The notes under the pieces: model-generated
Seen by the model: the letters and a program-made list of their open reading frames with translations, nothing else
What the model was told of the DNA's origin: nothing
Database searches by the model: none
In this document: positions 63,571-64,000 of the stretch, piece after piece
How the letters are laid out: the number at the start of each line of letters is the position of its first letter
Numbering within the stretch: position 1 is the stretch's first letter
Made by a program: the position numbers and the translations under genes
Source: Larus michahellis
Taxonomy: Eukaryota; Chordata; Aves; Charadriiformes; Laridae
Assembly: GCF_964199755.1 (NCBI RefSeq)
Contig: NC_133897.1
Coordinates: 113,593,579 to 113,657,578 of the forward strand
Reading direction: 5' to 3'
Length of the DNA: 64,000 nucleotides

Positions 63571-64000
63571 GAAATCCAATTAATAACACGACCAATAAAA
63601 TTTATTAAACATTATATTTACAACTATTTACATATCCTTCCATAGATTAATATTAAAATAGACAATATACAATTTGAGAATTTTCATTCAAAGGCATTTT
63701 GTTGGAAAAAATAGGCTCTATTACGAGACCACCATATAAGAGCAAAAGGGTTTTTTTTTTTGTTTTACACAAAAATATTTTCAGTATAGTAAGTCATAGG
63801 TATGGCGTTACAACAGCAGACTAATATGAAATATGATTTTGTAAATATTACAATTGTTTAGGTATCAGCTATTGAAGTAAAGGAGTTCAGAGTTCTGTGA
63901 AGCATGCAATACAGTTCAGTTTCAATTCTTCTACAGTTATGGTGATGAAACAAGCAGCTAAATCAAACACATGCCATAGAAAAAAGACCTGCCAACCAGG
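63571..64000 (-). other. ANKRD12: 3' UTR end of the upstream neighbour, probably ANKRD12
   Basis: On the minus strand, AU-rich sequence with TGTAAATAGTTGTAAATATA is followed by AATAAA (63606-63601) and then GT-containing sequence, as expected for the end of a vertebrate 3' UTR. In human, ANKRD12 is the next gene upstream of TWSG1 in the same orientation. The identity is inferred from this gene order plus the signal; no coding sequence is present to confirm it. Confidence 0.45.

Overview
This window is vertebrate nuclear DNA, most likely from a bird. The genes are split by GT-AG introns, two promoters lie in CpG islands, and two short fragments match the 3' end of the avian CR1 LINE. There are no assembly gaps and no bacterial or organellar features. 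The species is not identified.

Two complete protein-coding genes lie head-to-tail on the minus strand, in the order known for human chromosome 18p11.22 (ANKRD12 - TWSG1 - RALBP1 - PPP4R1). RALBP1 (RLIP76, a Ral effector with a RhoGAP domain) occupies about 1-33.6 kb. It has a long 3' UTR at the left edge, nine coding exons between 1593 and 15446, and a large intron inside the 5' UTR leading back to a CpG-island promoter at about 33.14-33.79 kb. Joining the exons by hand gives an intact 655-residue protein, the human length, with every splice phase consistent. TWSG1 (twisted gastrulation, a secreted BMP modulator) occupies about 37-61.7 kb. It has a 3' UTR of 2 kb or more, four coding exons between 39764 and 59326 giving an intact 223-residue protein, and a CpG-island promoter at about 60.68-62.22 kb. 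The last ~400 bases look like the end of a third minus-strand transcript, probably the ANKRD12 3' UTR.

Most other sequence is intron or intergenic DNA. It holds simple repeats, CR1 fragments and two stretches that resemble decayed retroviral LTRs. I found no tRNA, rRNA, CRISPR array or plus-strand protein gene. The long open frames in the TWSG1 island are explained by GC-rich composition.

The most unusual region is the left flank of the RALBP1 CpG island. A diverged tandem duplication of about 370 bp (offset 433-440 bp) is followed at once by a perfect 39-bp inverted repeat with a 3-base spacer. The distal duplicate looks CpG-decayed while the island-side duplicate keeps its CpGs. The promoter itself carries two inverted ZNF143-type motifs, a perfect NRF1 palindrome, ETS sites and a strong G-quadruplex motif. 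The two genes act in separate pathways: RALBP1 in Ral/Rho signalling, endocytosis and mitochondrial fission, TWSG1 in extracellular BMP/chordin control. Nothing in the sequence suggests they are co-regulated beyond being neighbours.
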